Positions 47,181 to 57,671 of a DNA stretch of 64,000 bases are shown here, one piece after another. The translations under genes and the position numbers were made by a program. The DNA lies in the NCBI GenBank assembly GCA_027603945.1, contig JADIIU010000004.1:62001-126000 (forward strand), in the 5' to 3' direction. The notes below the pieces were generated by a model. The model had not been told where the DNA came from. It saw only the letters and a program-made list of their open reading frames with translations, and searched no databases. The DNA is from Terramyces sp. JEL0728. Its lineage: Eukaryota > Chytridiomycota > Chytridiomycetes > Rhizophydiales > Terramycetaceae. Position 1 is the first letter of the stretch. Each line of letters starts with the position of its first letter.

Positions 47181-48849
47181 ATGACCCAAGAAGACTTTCT
47201 TCACAGATTGGTATACAAAAACGACCCAGCTGAATTACAAAAAGCGCTTGGAGAAGCCAAGGATGTCAATATATTGCACAGAGGACAAACACCACTTACA
47301 TTGGCAATTACTCTTGGCTACAAGGACTGTGTAAAGACACTCTTGGATTTTGGTTGCTCTACTCTTGTTCCCAATGAATTCGGATGGATGCCATTCCAAG
47401 AAGCAACCTCTTACGGCAATCGGGATATCATGAGGATGGTATATCTGGCCAAAAGAGAAGAGTATTCCAAATGGGTAGATGAAAAGGGAAAGAAGGTCCT
47501 GAATGAACTCTCGTTGGTAATTATTTCTTATTATAGGATTTACAAGATTTTAGTGCTGAAATGAACTGGAGTTTCACTTCGTTCATTCCATTTGTCAGCT
47601 CGTTATGCCCTTCAGACACTTATACAGTAATTTTGAATAACAATAGATTACCAAGAAAGGGAACTGTGTCCGAATTGATACTACATTGGTTGGGTTTGAG
47701 CGTTTGAACTGGATTAGAGGAAATATTTCAATTATTTTCAATGGAGATGGGCCAGGTGCTTTGATCTAATGTAGATCCTAAACTTGTTATTGTCGATCAC
47801 GACACCAAGACTGTCCAACAAGTATGGCCGCGGGATTTCTCTTTGACTGACGAAGCCGTTGAAGAAGATATTTCAGTGGCATTAAATACCCCGATTGTAA
47901 GGATTCAACTGACGTAGAACAAATCTCCAGATTTCCATTGGCAATCATTCAATATTTCACGAGCTAAAAGCGGGTTTTTATTCAAGGTAGCACAATGCTA
48001 ACAAAGTACAACCGCAATGAAAACATTGAGGGATATCCTACTAGCGTTTGGAATATTGATTCTTTCACTGTATCGTTCCCAACTAGAACTGAACACTTGA
48101 GTGCCAACCCGTTACCCCAATTCAAAATTATTGAAAACAAGTTGGCTGCCAAAAAAGCTGCAAAGGAGCAAAAAGCAAAAGAAGCAGCAAACAAACCAAA
48201 ATCAAGATTTGTTATTGCCAACCCGGACAACTCTGACTCTGAATCTGATGACAATACTTACTTAAAGAAAGAAGCAGAAGAAGAAGAACAGATTAGAAAT
48301 TACAAAGCTGGGTATCGCAATATTCAAGATGGTGTTGACGAAGACGACGAAGAACTTAAAGCGGCAAAAAGAGCGTTTGCTGAGCTTGCTGCTTTCAGAG
48401 GTTCTCTGGATCCGCCAAATCCGTGCCAAATAGCCTTGGAAGATTACCTTGCTAGAAGCGATTCTATCCATCTTGGTCGTGCCTACGATTTGGACCTTAA
48501 GGAGAGAACCTTTTCAGGAAAATTGTGGATTTACAAACCGCTTGGAGATCCAAACACTGATTTGGAAACTGTCCCAATCAATTTCTCTATTCTTTCGCCG
48601 ATCCTTGAATTGGTTGGATTAGGAAACGAGCATTTGCGCTCCTTCACTAATTTCATTGATCAAAGCATGCCTGAAGGTTTCCCAATTCAAATTGAATTAC
48701 CAATAGGTATGCTTCCACTATCCGCAAATATCAGATTCCAAAATATTAAAAAGGCTTGCGAACAAGAAAAGGGATGGTTTGATATTCCCAAAGTTGGTGG
48801 TGCTTATCGTGCTGGTGAAGTTGTAAGAGCTGTTGAAGATGCATTGTAA
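47181..48849 (+). CDS. ANKRD13-like protein (ankyrin repeats plus GPCR-chaperone domain)
   Basis: 522 aa from exons 47181-47516, 47537-47626, 47647-47755, 47775-47896, 47918-47986 and 48007-48849 (introns 20, 20, 19, 21, 20 nt). N-terminal ankyrin repeats ([35 protein letters not shown]) are followed by the GPCR_chapero_1 domain. That domain has [48 protein letters not shown] and [13 protein letters not shown] charged helix and a conserved C-terminal block ([40 protein letters not shown]) finish the protein. Animal ANKRD13 proteins bind ubiquitin chains on endocytosed receptors; the fungal role is not established. Confidence 0.87.
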
Positions 48850-48912
48850 TAACATTTTTCAATTAATAGTTTTATTGTTACCAACAAAAATCATAGTAAA
48901 TGCAGGGACAAT

Positions 48913-49792
48913 TTATTCTTTCAAGTTCAACAAAACATTAGATCCCCCACTTGGCAAATAAGTGATATTCTTGCTTGCACTCAGAGTAGCTGCAATATCT
49001 TTGGAAGTTTCAATTCTTCTCAATTCCAAATGCGCTTGGCCGCTCTTCTTGTACGCATCTGATAATAGCTGGGCAGCTTGGGATTCGCCTTCTGCCCTGA
49101 TGATGCCAGCTAGTTTTTCTTGTTCGGCTCTTTCCACGACAAATCTTGCACGTTCAGCTTCTTGTTGCGCAATTACTTTTTGCTCAACAGCAGCAGTAAA
49201 TTCATTTCCAAATGTTAAATGTGTCTATGTTAACAACAAGGATACGATAGAGACATCTTCCAATTCAATGTTGAATTCGCCAGCTCGCTTCACCAATTCC
49301 GATCTAATCCTGTTTGAAACTTGTTCACGCTGAGTAATAAGTTCGCTGGCATCGAATTGAGCAACGACAGATTTCAATACTTCATTTCCAATGGAGGGAA
49401 GCACACGTTCTTTATCAAATTTCAAGTACCTTCATAGTCCAATCCCAACTTGGAATAAATAACATTGAGTTTAGCCAATTCCGGCTTATGCAAGACTCTA
49501 AGTGTCAGGGAAACTGTCTGCATATCCTTGGATCCGGTGGTGGTTGAAATGTTTCTTGGTTTGATACGAACATCATATATAATCGGTCTTTGCAGCCATG
49601 GAACTAAAAAGTGAGTTCCTTCTTCGATTGTCTTTGGAAGAACACCTGTAATTAAAAGCGATTACCGTTGATTCTGTCAAAAATAACAGCCCTGTGTCCC
49701 GCTTGTACGTTGTACATTGAGTATGATGCTGCACTGAATGCGATTGTAATTGGTAATGCCCATCGAGCAACTCCTTCCAAAAGTTGTGCCAT
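48913..49792 (-). CDS. PHB1: Prohibitin 1
   Basis: 272 aa from exons 49792-49666, 49645-49430, 49409-49246 and 49224-48913 (introns 20, 20, 21 nt). A short N-terminal membrane anchor ([19 protein letters not shown]) precedes the SPFH domain, with [38 protein letters not shown] and [19 protein letters not shown]. The C-terminal coiled coil reads [20 protein letters not shown]. Prohibitin 1 and 2 form ring complexes in the mitochondrial inner membrane that act as chaperones and m-AAA protease regulators. PHB1 rather than PHB2 is chosen from length and the N-terminal anchor. AATAAA overlaps the stop codon. Confidence 0.94.
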
Positions 49793-49888
49793 TTTTAAGA
49801 TTAGAAAATTTTTTGAATTAGTCACTGGCCGTTCATTGGTCACCAAGGCAACAAACTCAATTTGGTTGGTCAATTTTCCTCACTAAAA

Positions 49889-52800
49889 ATGTCCATTCAA
49901 TTGGATCATAAAATATTCAACAAGCGAGCATCATTGCTACTCAAGCAATTCAATAGGAGCAGTGAATTCGAAGATGCCCAGTCATTGTTGTTTATCGTTG
50001 GAAGTTCAGATGGTGAGCTGTCATACCAGAAATCCATTGCACTTCAAAATTGGTGGATCGGATATGAATTCCCAGAAACAATCACCCTGGTATTAAAGGA
50101 CAAAATAGTATTTCTCACTTCTGTCAAGAAAGGTTCCTTCTACTGATGATAGGTGCAATTTTGGAATCTCTGCAGAAGGGGGAAAACCTGGTTGATTTTG
50201 AAATCCTTACGAAATCCAAGGATGAAGCACAAAATGCCGCTACATTCAAAAAATTCATCGATTTAATCCCAGATGTAAGATTGATCTAAACAAAGGGGAA
50301 ACAAGGGATCATCCCAAAGGAAAACCCGACTGGGAAACTAGTAACTGAATTCAAGAATGCAGTTACCGCTTCTGGAAGAACATTTGAAACGATTGATGTT
50401 ACTGGTGCCATGGCAACTCTCTTTGCCACCAAAGATGAAGATGAAATTGTAAATGGTGTTTGATTATAGACCGCAACTAAAGCAGCAGCTCAAATTACTT
50501 CATTGACTATGAAGAACTACTTTATCGATTACATGATTAATTTGATTGATCAGGGAAAGAAAGTAAAGCATGAATTGCTTGCAGATTCGTTAGAAAGAAC
50601 CCATACAGATGAACGTAAAAGAGCCAAGCTCAAAGTTCCCGACGATATTAATTGGAAGTTGGTTGAATGGTGTTACCCGCCAATCATTCAATCTGGCGGA
50701 AAATATGATTTGAAGCCAAGTGCACAATCAAATGACCAAAACCTGCACGCTGGAACTATCTTGTGCTCATTTGGTGCCAGATACAAATCATACTGCTCAA
50801 ACATTGGAAGAACTTTTTTGATCAACCCAGAAAAGCAAAAAGAGGAGAATTACGAATTTCTGCTAGAATTGCAAAAGCATTTATTCAATATTATTAGAGA
50901 CGGTGCCCTTTGTTCTGATGTATATAACACAGCTGTTGAATATATCGAAAAGAAGAAGCCAGAGTTGAAGGACTTTTTTGTAAAGAATTGCGGATTTGGG
51001 ACTGGTATTGAATTTAGAGAATCAAACTATTTGCTGGGACCAAAAAATAGCAAACCACTCAAATCAGGAATGGTTTTGAATCTGGTGATTGGGTTCCAAA
51101 ACCTCGAAAACAAAAGCTCTGATCCAAAGAACAAAGTTTATTCGCTATTGTTGGGAGATACCGTTCAAGTTACTGACGACGAACCAACCATCCTTACTGA
51201 AGTCGACAAGGATCTATCAGTTATTTCATACACATTTGGAGAAGAAGATGACGAGGAAACAAAAATCGTTGAAGTTACTTCAAAACGTGGTGCAATTTTG
51301 GATTCTCAATTACGAAAGAATGAAAGTCGTGAAGACTCTCTGAACAAGAGGGCAGCCCATCAAAAAGCTTTGGCAGAAAAGAGACACCAAGAAGGTTTAG
51401 CTAGATACTCTGGTGGGAAAGATGGTGCCAGTGAAAAGCAAGAAGTAACTTTTAAAAAGTTTGAAAGTTATAGAAAAGAAACTCTGATTCCTAAAACAAA
51501 TTCAGATCTGCGAATTGTTGTTGACAGGAAAGCAGAAACTATTGTTCTTCCGATTTATGGACAAGCAGTTCCGTTCCACGTTTCCACATTGAAGAACGTA
51601 TCAAAGAGTGATGAAGGCGACCATGTTTTGTTAAGATTCAATTTCATTACCCCTGGACAAGCTACTGGTAAAAAGGAAGTGCACGTAACTGTATTATAAT
51701 TGTAGGCGTTTGAAGATGCCAATTCCACATTTATCAGATCACTCAGCTACAGAAGTAACGATCTTGCCAGATTCTCTGAAATTTCCAGGGAAATTACAGA
51801 ACTCAAGAAAGATATTCACAAACGCGAGCTTGAAAGAATTGAAAAGGCAGGTTTGGTAGAGCAAGGGGATTTGATGGAAATCAAAGGGCGGCGTCCTATT
51901 AGACTACCTGATGTATACGTTCGCCCTGGCTTGGAAGGAAAGAGATTTGCTGGTGATCTAGAAATCCATTTGAACGGTCTTCGATACCAGTCCTCTGTAA
52001 AGAGCGACCAGAAAATTGATATTCTTTTCTCAAACATCAAGCACTTGTTTTTCCAGCCTTGTGACGGGGAATTAATTATCTTGATCCACATCCACTTGGT
52101 TGATCCAATTATGATTGGTAAAAGGAAGACCAAGGATGTGCAATTCTTTAGAGATGTCCAAGACGCTTCATTTGACGAAACTGGAAACCGTAGAAGAAGA
52201 GCCAACTATGGAGACGAAGATGAGCTTGCACAAGAACAGGAAGAACGTCGCCATCGCCAAATTCTCAACAGGGAATTCCAACAATTCAGCGAAAAGATCT
52301 CTGATGCAGTAAGTTTAATTGGTAATCTTTAGAGCAAGAAATTGGTGGAAGTTGATGTTCCTTTGAGAGAACTTGCATTCCAAGGTGTGCCAAGCCGTCA
52401 ACTTGTGTCTCTTCAACCTACAACTGAATGCTTGGTTCACTTGTCAGACACTCCTTTCTTAGTTATCACATTGAATGATGTAGAAATTGCACACTTGGAG
52501 CGTGTTCAAGTACTTATAGCTAATCTAGTTTGGATTGAAAAACTTTGATTTGGTATTTGTCTTCAAGGATCTCTCTCGCCCAGTTGTGCATATCAATACT
52601 ATCCCGATGACCCAATTGGAAAATGTAAAGGAATGGCTGGATTCTGTTGATATACCATTTACGGAAGGGCCAGTCTCACTTTCTTGGGCTCAGATTATGA
52701 AAACTATCAACGATGACCCTAAATCATTCTTTGAAGAAGCAGGAGGATGGTCGTTCCTTAGACCAGATGGATCTGATCTATCTGAAGTCGAAGATTCAGC

Positions 52801-53052
52801 ATCTGAGTTTGAAGTGGAAAGCGATGCATCTGAAGAAGAATCTGAAAGTGAGGAATCAGCCGCCGAAGACGAATCTGATTACTCTGGAAGTGGCAGTGAA
52901 GAAGAAGAAGACGAGAGTGGTGAAGATTGGGATGAACTGGAGCGCAAAGCAGAACAAGTACATTATTTTTAACCCAGCATGATAACCGTAAACGTAGTCG
53001 TGAAGAAGAACGCGAAGATCGTTCAAAATCCAAGCAGCACCGCAGAAAATAA
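49889..53052 (+). CDS. SPT16: FACT complex histone chaperone Spt16
   Basis: 1005 aa from eight exons. Introns are 50133-50152, 50275-50295, 50449-50469, 51685-51705, 52309-52332 (24 nt), 52510-52528 and 52958-52977. The N-terminal peptidase-like domain lacks a protease active site ([40 protein letters not shown]). Dimerisation and middle domains include [60 protein letters not shown] and [23 protein letters not shown] blocks. The C-terminus is very acidic, then basic ([17 protein letters not shown]). Spt16 with Pob3 reorganises nucleosomes during transcription and replication. AATAAA overlaps the stop codon. Confidence 0.97.
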
Positions 53053-53156
53053 ACAATATTTGCTCTTATGAATCAATAATTATCCCTTGAGGAATCAGTG
53101 AATCTTGGGTCGATAAACATCCACGATCACGAATGGAAAATTTTAACTAAATCTTT

Positions 53157-53707
53157 ATGGCTGCTTTACCAAAGAGAATTATAAAGGTCTTAAATTCACC
53201 AACAATAGGAAACAGAAAGATTACTAGCTGAACCAGCACCAGGGATCCAGGCAATTCCTCACGAGGATAACCTCCGCTATTTCGATGTAGTTATTTCTGG
53301 CCCAGCATCAACTCCATTTGCAGGTACAATTCACTAACGTTTGACGGAAACTTTAAGCTGGAACTGTTCCTTCCAGATTCCTATCCAATGGAACCTCCAA
53401 AAGTACGATTCTTGACAAAGATTTACCATCCAAACATTGATAAACTCGGACGAATCTGTCTTGATATCCTAAAAGGTAAATTATTTTTCATTCAGATAAA
53501 TGGTCGCCAGCTCTTCAAATCCGCACCGTGTTGTTGTCGATACAAGCGTTGCTCTCTGCACCAAACCCAGGTAGCTGTTGTTGATGTAGATGATCCATTG
53601 GCGAATGATGTTGCCCAACACTGGAAAGATAATGAACCAGAGGCTATTGCAATGGGTAAATTTTAACTGATTTAGCCAAACAATGGACTGCTCAGTATGC
53701 GAAATAA
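53157..53707 (+). CDS. UBC13: Ubiquitin-conjugating enzyme E2, Ubc13 (UBE2N)
   Basis: 149 aa from six exons: 53157-53186, 53209-53323, 53344-53475, 53496-53570, 53590-53655 and 53676-53707 (introns 22, 20, 20, 19, 20 nt). It begins [20 protein letters not shown]. The UBC fold shows [20 protein letters not shown] (catalytic Cys in RICLD), [19 protein letters not shown] and a short C-terminus, as in Ubc13. With Mms2 it builds Lys63-linked ubiquitin chains in DNA damage tolerance. The second intron (53324-53343, GTACAATTCACTAACGTTTG) ends in TG; removal gives [16 protein letters not shown] with exact family length. AATAAA overlaps the stop codon. Confidence 0.96.
53324..53343 (+). other. Candidate GT-TG intron in UBC13
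   Basis: The 20-nt segment GTACAATTCACTAACGTTTG includes an in-frame TAA and must be removed. No AG occurs before CTTTAAG, and use of that AG would delete the conserved GNFK. Donor, CTAAC branch and length match neighbouring introns; only the acceptor dinucleotide differs. Confidence 0.8.
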
Positions 53708-53924
53708 ATAATTTTGATTCTAGATCTATTCTTGTTAAAACAAATTGTATTATTCCGATAAATGGTTTGTTATATCTCAATGGAAGCCGTTGATCCAAAC
53801 GAAAAGATGCGATTGCGGGTTTAAAGGTACACATAGGATACGAATGCGGTGCTATTTTACTCTCAAACAAACACAGACGATACAGCTTTGAGCTTTTTTG
53901 GTAAAGAAGAAAATGGTGGGTAAT

Positions 53925-53940
53925 GCTAGGGCTAGGGCTG
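53925..53940. promoter_or_regulatory. Telobox/HomolE-like element upstream of RPS30
   Basis: GCTAGGGCTAGGGCTG (reverse complement CAGCCCTAGCCCTAGC), followed by a run of thymines, lies about 50 bp before the presumed RPS30 ATG. Fungal ribosomal-protein promoters often carry related AGGGTTAGGG or ACCCTACCCTA elements (HomolE, telobox), so this is a likely activator site. Confidence 0.5.
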
Positions 53941-53988
53941 TTTTTTTTTCTTCCTGTTTTTTTCGTCCTTGTTCTTCACTTTTAAAAA

Positions 53989-54257
53989 ATGGTAGGTGGC
54001 AAATACAATCCATTCAACAATAATTATAATCAGGATGGACAAAAGACAGTATCTAATGATAGGGTAAAGTTCACGGTTCCCTCGCTCGTGCTGGTAAAGT
54101 AAAGTCACACACTCCTAAAGTTGAACCACAAGAAAAGAAAAAGAAGGTAACTGGTCGTGCCAAGAAGAGATTGTTGTACACTCGTCGTTTCGTTAACGCT
54201 GTTGCAACATTCGGAAAACGTCGCATGAACCAAAACCCACCTGGAAAATCTGGTTAA
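53989..54257 (+). CDS. RPS30: 40S ribosomal protein S30
   Basis: 65 aa if the ATG at 53989-53991 is exon 1 and is joined across a 71-nt intron (53992-54062) to GGTAAAGTTCAC at 54063. The second exon reads [20 protein letters not shown], then [17 protein letters not shown] and [14 protein letters not shown], the whole S30 protein. There is no ubiquitin-like FUBI fusion, as in yeast and unlike animals. The intron end CTAATGATAG fits the consensus, but the length is an outlier. Another ATG at 53913 (ATGGTGGGTAATGC...) might be used instead. The coding exon is certain; the first exon is not. Confidence 0.85.
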
Positions 54258-54322
54258 ATATTCCCAGTAGTCAATAACAAGGAAAAAATATATGATTTAC
54301 GAATGTTTATATTGGAATTATT

Positions 54323-54445
54323 ATGGATATTTTTGGAGTGATTACTACTGCTGTGTCCTTTTTCAGTATTGCAATCAATCATGAGATTGGATTTAGTATG
54401 AGGAGTTGGTTCAAGGACTGGTATAATGCCCGTCCTAGTTGCTGA
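54323..54445 (+). CDS. Possible 40-aa hydrophobic small protein
   Basis: An ATG-to-TGA frame encodes MDIFGVITTAVSFFSIAINH followed by EIGFSMRSWFKDWYNARPSC. A hydrophobic N-terminal half and a Trp/basic C-terminal half look protein-like, but there is no intron, homologue or TATA box to confirm it. It lies between RPS30 and the convergent GOT1. Confidence 0.25.
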   Translation: MDIFGVITTAVSFFSIAINHEIGFSMRSWFKDWYNARPSC

Positions 54446-54486
54446 ACTTGGGCCATATGGTGCTTAATTATAATGTTTATTAAGAT

Positions 54487-54959
54487 TTAAACTGGTAACT
54501 TTGCTCCTGTCAGCTTGTCTACTACAAGTGAAATTCCAGGTAGACTCAGAAGATTTCCAATAATTGGAACTCGTCTTAAAAACCCAATGACCACTGGCAA
54601 GAAATCCCTTGGATCAAATACAAACTACCCAAATAGATTAATGAATCCAAAAGCTTCCACGAGCACTCCAAAAAATGGCCATTTAAGAAATACCAGCAAT
54701 ACTCCAAAAAAGAAACACACTGTTCCCCTGATCTTTTCCTTTCTGGCGAAAAATACAATAGTTTTCTGAAATCCTATAATCAAGGTGATTCCTCCAAGAA
54801 ATAAAATCTGCGTTAAGGAAATATACGTTTCCTATGGCCAGAAATCCTCCATCAAAAAACATTATTATTCCCAGTAGCATGAAAAACACTCCGAATCCTG
54901 TTAGACCTACTCCAATTTCTTGTTAGTTTTAGTTTACTCTGTGTATCTGATAACCACAT
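54487..54959 (-). CDS. GOT1: Golgi transport protein Got1
   Basis: 137 aa (yeast 138) from exons 54959-54938, 54918-54827, 54807-54629 and 54607-54487 (introns 19, 19, 21 nt). It starts MWLSDTQKIGVGLTGFGVFF, has FFDGGFLAIGNILFLGGITL as paired helices, KTIVFFARKEKIRGTVCFF, then NLFGDFLPVVIGFLRRVPII and a short Pro/Leu tail. This is the Got1/Sft2 four-helix fold. Got1 is a COPII-vesicle protein of the ER-to-Golgi pathway. Confidence 0.93.
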
Positions 54960-55010
54960 TCCGTGCTTTTCGAAAAAAAGGTCAAAAAATTGTATACGTG
55001 TTAATATGGT

Positions 55011-55502
55011 TTATTGGAAACCAAGGCCGACTTTGCGTTTCTTTAGTTGATGGTGAGTAGAATGAGCGCTTTCAAATTCCTTTTCTAGCTGCTTGTTCAC
55101 TTGTTTTTCTTGGGTAATTGCGGATTGGTTATTAGTACTGGTTAGTGATTGGTTTTCTGGTTTCTTTCCTCCTAATAGCCTCAGGAATTTCTATTTTTAA
55201 TAGGGAATACGTTTTTACGGTCTGCATCTCCATCAAAATTAGATTTTGTCCAATCATTCCATGCTTTAGGCTTATCTGCCGCCTTTTCCAGTTTATCTTG
55301 TTTTTCTGTAGGTTCTGGCGATACAGATTTGGTTTCCTTTTTATCTTTCTTGTCCTTTTTATCTTTCTTTTCAGATTTCTCCTTCTTTTCCTTCCTTTCC
55401 TTTCTTTCCTTCTTTTCAGATTTCTCCTTCTTTTCCTTCTTTTTCTTTGTCTTGTTAGAATGCATGAACCTCCTCGTCTTCAGCTTTTCTCTTTTCACCC
55501 AT
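55011..55502 (-). CDS. SMAP-domain nuclear protein (small acidic protein-like)
   Basis: 150 aa from exons 55502-55470, 55450-55211 and 55190-55011 (introns 19 and 20 nt). A long Lys/Glu repeat (KKKKEKKEKSEKKERKERKE...) is followed by the conserved block WNDWTKSNFDGDADRKNKFL then RLLGGKKPE, the SMAP domain. The C-terminus ends KKRKVGLGFQ. The domain occurs in small nuclear proteins of unclear role, some linked to splicing or ribosome assembly. AATAAA overlaps the stop codon. Confidence 0.82.
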
Positions 55503-55534
55503 TTCTGTCAAAAAAATTAGCGCGATGAAATTAT

Positions 55535-56720
55535 TTATTTAAAGATGCGTTTCCAAATGGATTTCTTTTCTGGTTTGATGGTAGTGTTGCTAGATACTAA
55601 TGGGGCACGCTTTGGCGGTCTATCAGCTGTCTGTGCCTTTGATGGTGGATAATTAACTTGCATATCTCTCTTTTCTTGAATTGTATTTAAACTTTGTTCT
55701 TTTTTCTTGAATAACTTTTGCCACACACCTCCGCTTTTGCGTTTGGTAGATGTTGAATTTGACCTAGAGGGTTGAATACTTACTGTCTGCAGTTGAGATT
55801 CACTCGCTTTCTTATGCAGTGGAGGATGAGGGTCGCCAACCATGGTGGTCATTGAAACTTTGCTGTTTAACGAATGTCCAATCATGGTTGTGGTGGATGT
55901 CTTGTTTTGCAGTGGAAAGCTGGATTCTTTTGGAGAACTTGGTTCGTACATGCCCAGTTCAGACATTGGTCTACGCTTTTGGACATCAGCTTTAGGCAAA
56001 TGAAATCTCTCCTTGTTGAATTCTTTCTGGACTTTTTTGTAATATTGTTCCTTCAAGACATTTTCTTTCTCATGAGGTATCTTTGGCGGTGATTGGGCTG
56101 GCGTTAGTAGTGAATTGGAAGGAGACTGTATTGGAAGTGAAGGTTGCACCGATCCTGCAGTTTCAATTTCTTCAATTTCCTCTTCATCCGAATCAGATCT
56201 ATGTGACATGACATCTGATTTCACAGTTTGTTGACATGACGCAATGATTCCGTCTATCGTCAGTTCAACTTTTGGTTTGTCTGAACTGCAGCATTCAAAA
56301 TAAGCTTGCGCACCGATTTTATCCTGTAATTTTTGTATCTGGATTAGTAGGGGCTACCTCTTGTGGGTCTATCAAGCGATCCAAGTCCTTTTTCAGCCCT
56401 AGCAACATTATGGGCTTGGACTTTGCATAGTAAATTACTTCGGGGTACCATTTCTCTTCTATTTGATGGAACGACTCTGGATCATTCAGCGAAAAGCAAA
56501 TTACAACCTGAGTGATTCCCTCATAAGAGTAGGGCCGTAGCCTGTCGAAAGCGTTGGATCCTGCAGTATCAATGAATTTTAAATCTGAAAATTGCTTTAA
56601 TGAATAGGTATCCTCAATTGTAGGCAGATGGTCTTTTGGAAATGGTAATCCTTGCATCACTGTCAATATCGAGGTTTTGCCTACTGCTTCATTCCCCACA
56701 AAAATAATCCGTCTTCTCAT
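55535..56720 (-). CDS. Atypical Rho-family GTPase with long disordered tail
   Basis: 388 aa from exons 56720-56358 and 56338-55535 (intron 19 nt). The GTPase part (about 1-150) has P-loop GNEAVGKTS, switch I LPTIEDTYS, switch II DTAGSNAFDRLRPYSYEG and LGLKKDL. Relative to Ras, position 12 is Glu instead of Gly, and the residue after DTAG (Q61) is Ser. Both changes reduce hydrolysis, as in the Rnd/RhoH proteins, so it is predicted to stay GTP-bound. The remaining 230 aa are Ser/Pro/Lys-rich with a basic end (KKSIWKRIFK). No CAAX box is present, so membrane binding may use the basic tail. AATAAA overlaps the stop codon. Confidence 0.8.
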
Positions 56721-56881
56721 TGTTTTGTTTGAAAATGTAAAACCCAGTCTGTTTCACTCTCGCTGGAAGCCACCTGCTATATTTGTCCTTGGCAGAGTTT
56801 TGGCATATCAATAGAGTCGATATTAAATTTATATAATGGATTTATAGGCTTTATAGGGTCGAGAGCAGTGGTTCAACTCAC

Positions 56882-56931
<50 letters not shown>

Positions 56932-57088
56932 TCACTCGCGAGAGAAGCAACACTGAATCTGAATCGTTTATTGAAGCTCAGCGATGTGCTCATTACGGTA
57001 TTCGCCTGTCTGTTTGATGTGAGTTGGTGGGGCTTCGCTATGACTCCCAAATCGCATATAAAAAAATCTTGGAAAAACCAAATTAATA
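56721..57088. other. Divergent intergenic region with 8-bp repeat array
   Basis: About 370 bp between the Rho-like gene (minus) and PDAP1 (plus). It holds a GA/AC-rich octamer array near its middle. Nothing else was recognised. Confidence 0.5.
56883..56930. repeat. 8-bp tandem repeat, six identical copies
   Basis: AGCACGAG is repeated six times without change, preceded by TCACG and followed by ATCACTCGCGAG. Identical copies suggest recent slippage. Confidence 0.9.
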
Positions 57089-57636
57089 ATGGTAGTAGGT
57101 GGAAAGAAAGGGGGGAAATTCAATAAGACCCAAAGAGGAGTAGAAAGACAATTCACTTCTGAGACTGAATTACAAGCACAAGCACAGCAATTTAAAAGAA
57201 GAGATATGCCCTCTGAATCAGAAGAAGAAAGCGACGATGAACCAGTTGAAAGGAAAGTCGCAAACCCAGCAGCAGCAGTAATCGAAATTTCAAACCCAAA
57301 CAAGCAAAGCTCAAAGCCAATGAAACTCAAAGATTTATCAATTAATGATGGCGAAGAAACGGAGCAACCACAATTGACTCGTAGTGAACGGTATTTTACG
57401 TTAATATTAGTGAAGCTTTGGAAAAGGAACAAAAGAAAGAACATTATTTCAAGCTGCAAATGGAGGGAAAGACTGACCAAGCAAGAGCGGATTTGGCGAG
57501 ATTAGCAATGATTAGAAAGCAAAGAGAAGAAGCCAAGTTGAAGAGAGAAGAAGTGGAAAAGGCTGCCAAGGTTAAAAAGGAAGAGTCACTTAATGCTGGG
57601 AAATCTATCTCTAGCAAAGCATTTGGAAAGAAATAA
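57089..57636 (+). CDS. PDAP1/PP28-like casein-kinase substrate
   Basis: 175 aa from exons 57089-57390 and 57411-57636 (intron 20 nt). The N-terminus ([20 protein letters not shown]) is Gly/Lys-rich, then an acidic ESEEESDDE segment. The conserved block [20 protein letters not shown] then [20 protein letters not shown] and [13 protein letters not shown] is the PP28 domain. Animal PDAP1 is phosphorylated by casein kinase II and associates with ribosomes or RNA. The role here is inferred from the family. Confidence 0.9.
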
Positions 57637-57671
57637 TTTTAATAAAGTGTTGGTTAGGATTTCAGTAATAG

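Noticed and set aside
53925..53940. Interstitial telomere repeat
   Set aside because: Only two imperfect units, located in a ribosomal-protein promoter; a telobox-type element is more likely.
55145..55528. Phe/Leu-rich plus-strand frame
   Set aside because: It is the antisense of the Lys/Glu repeat of the SMAP-domain gene.
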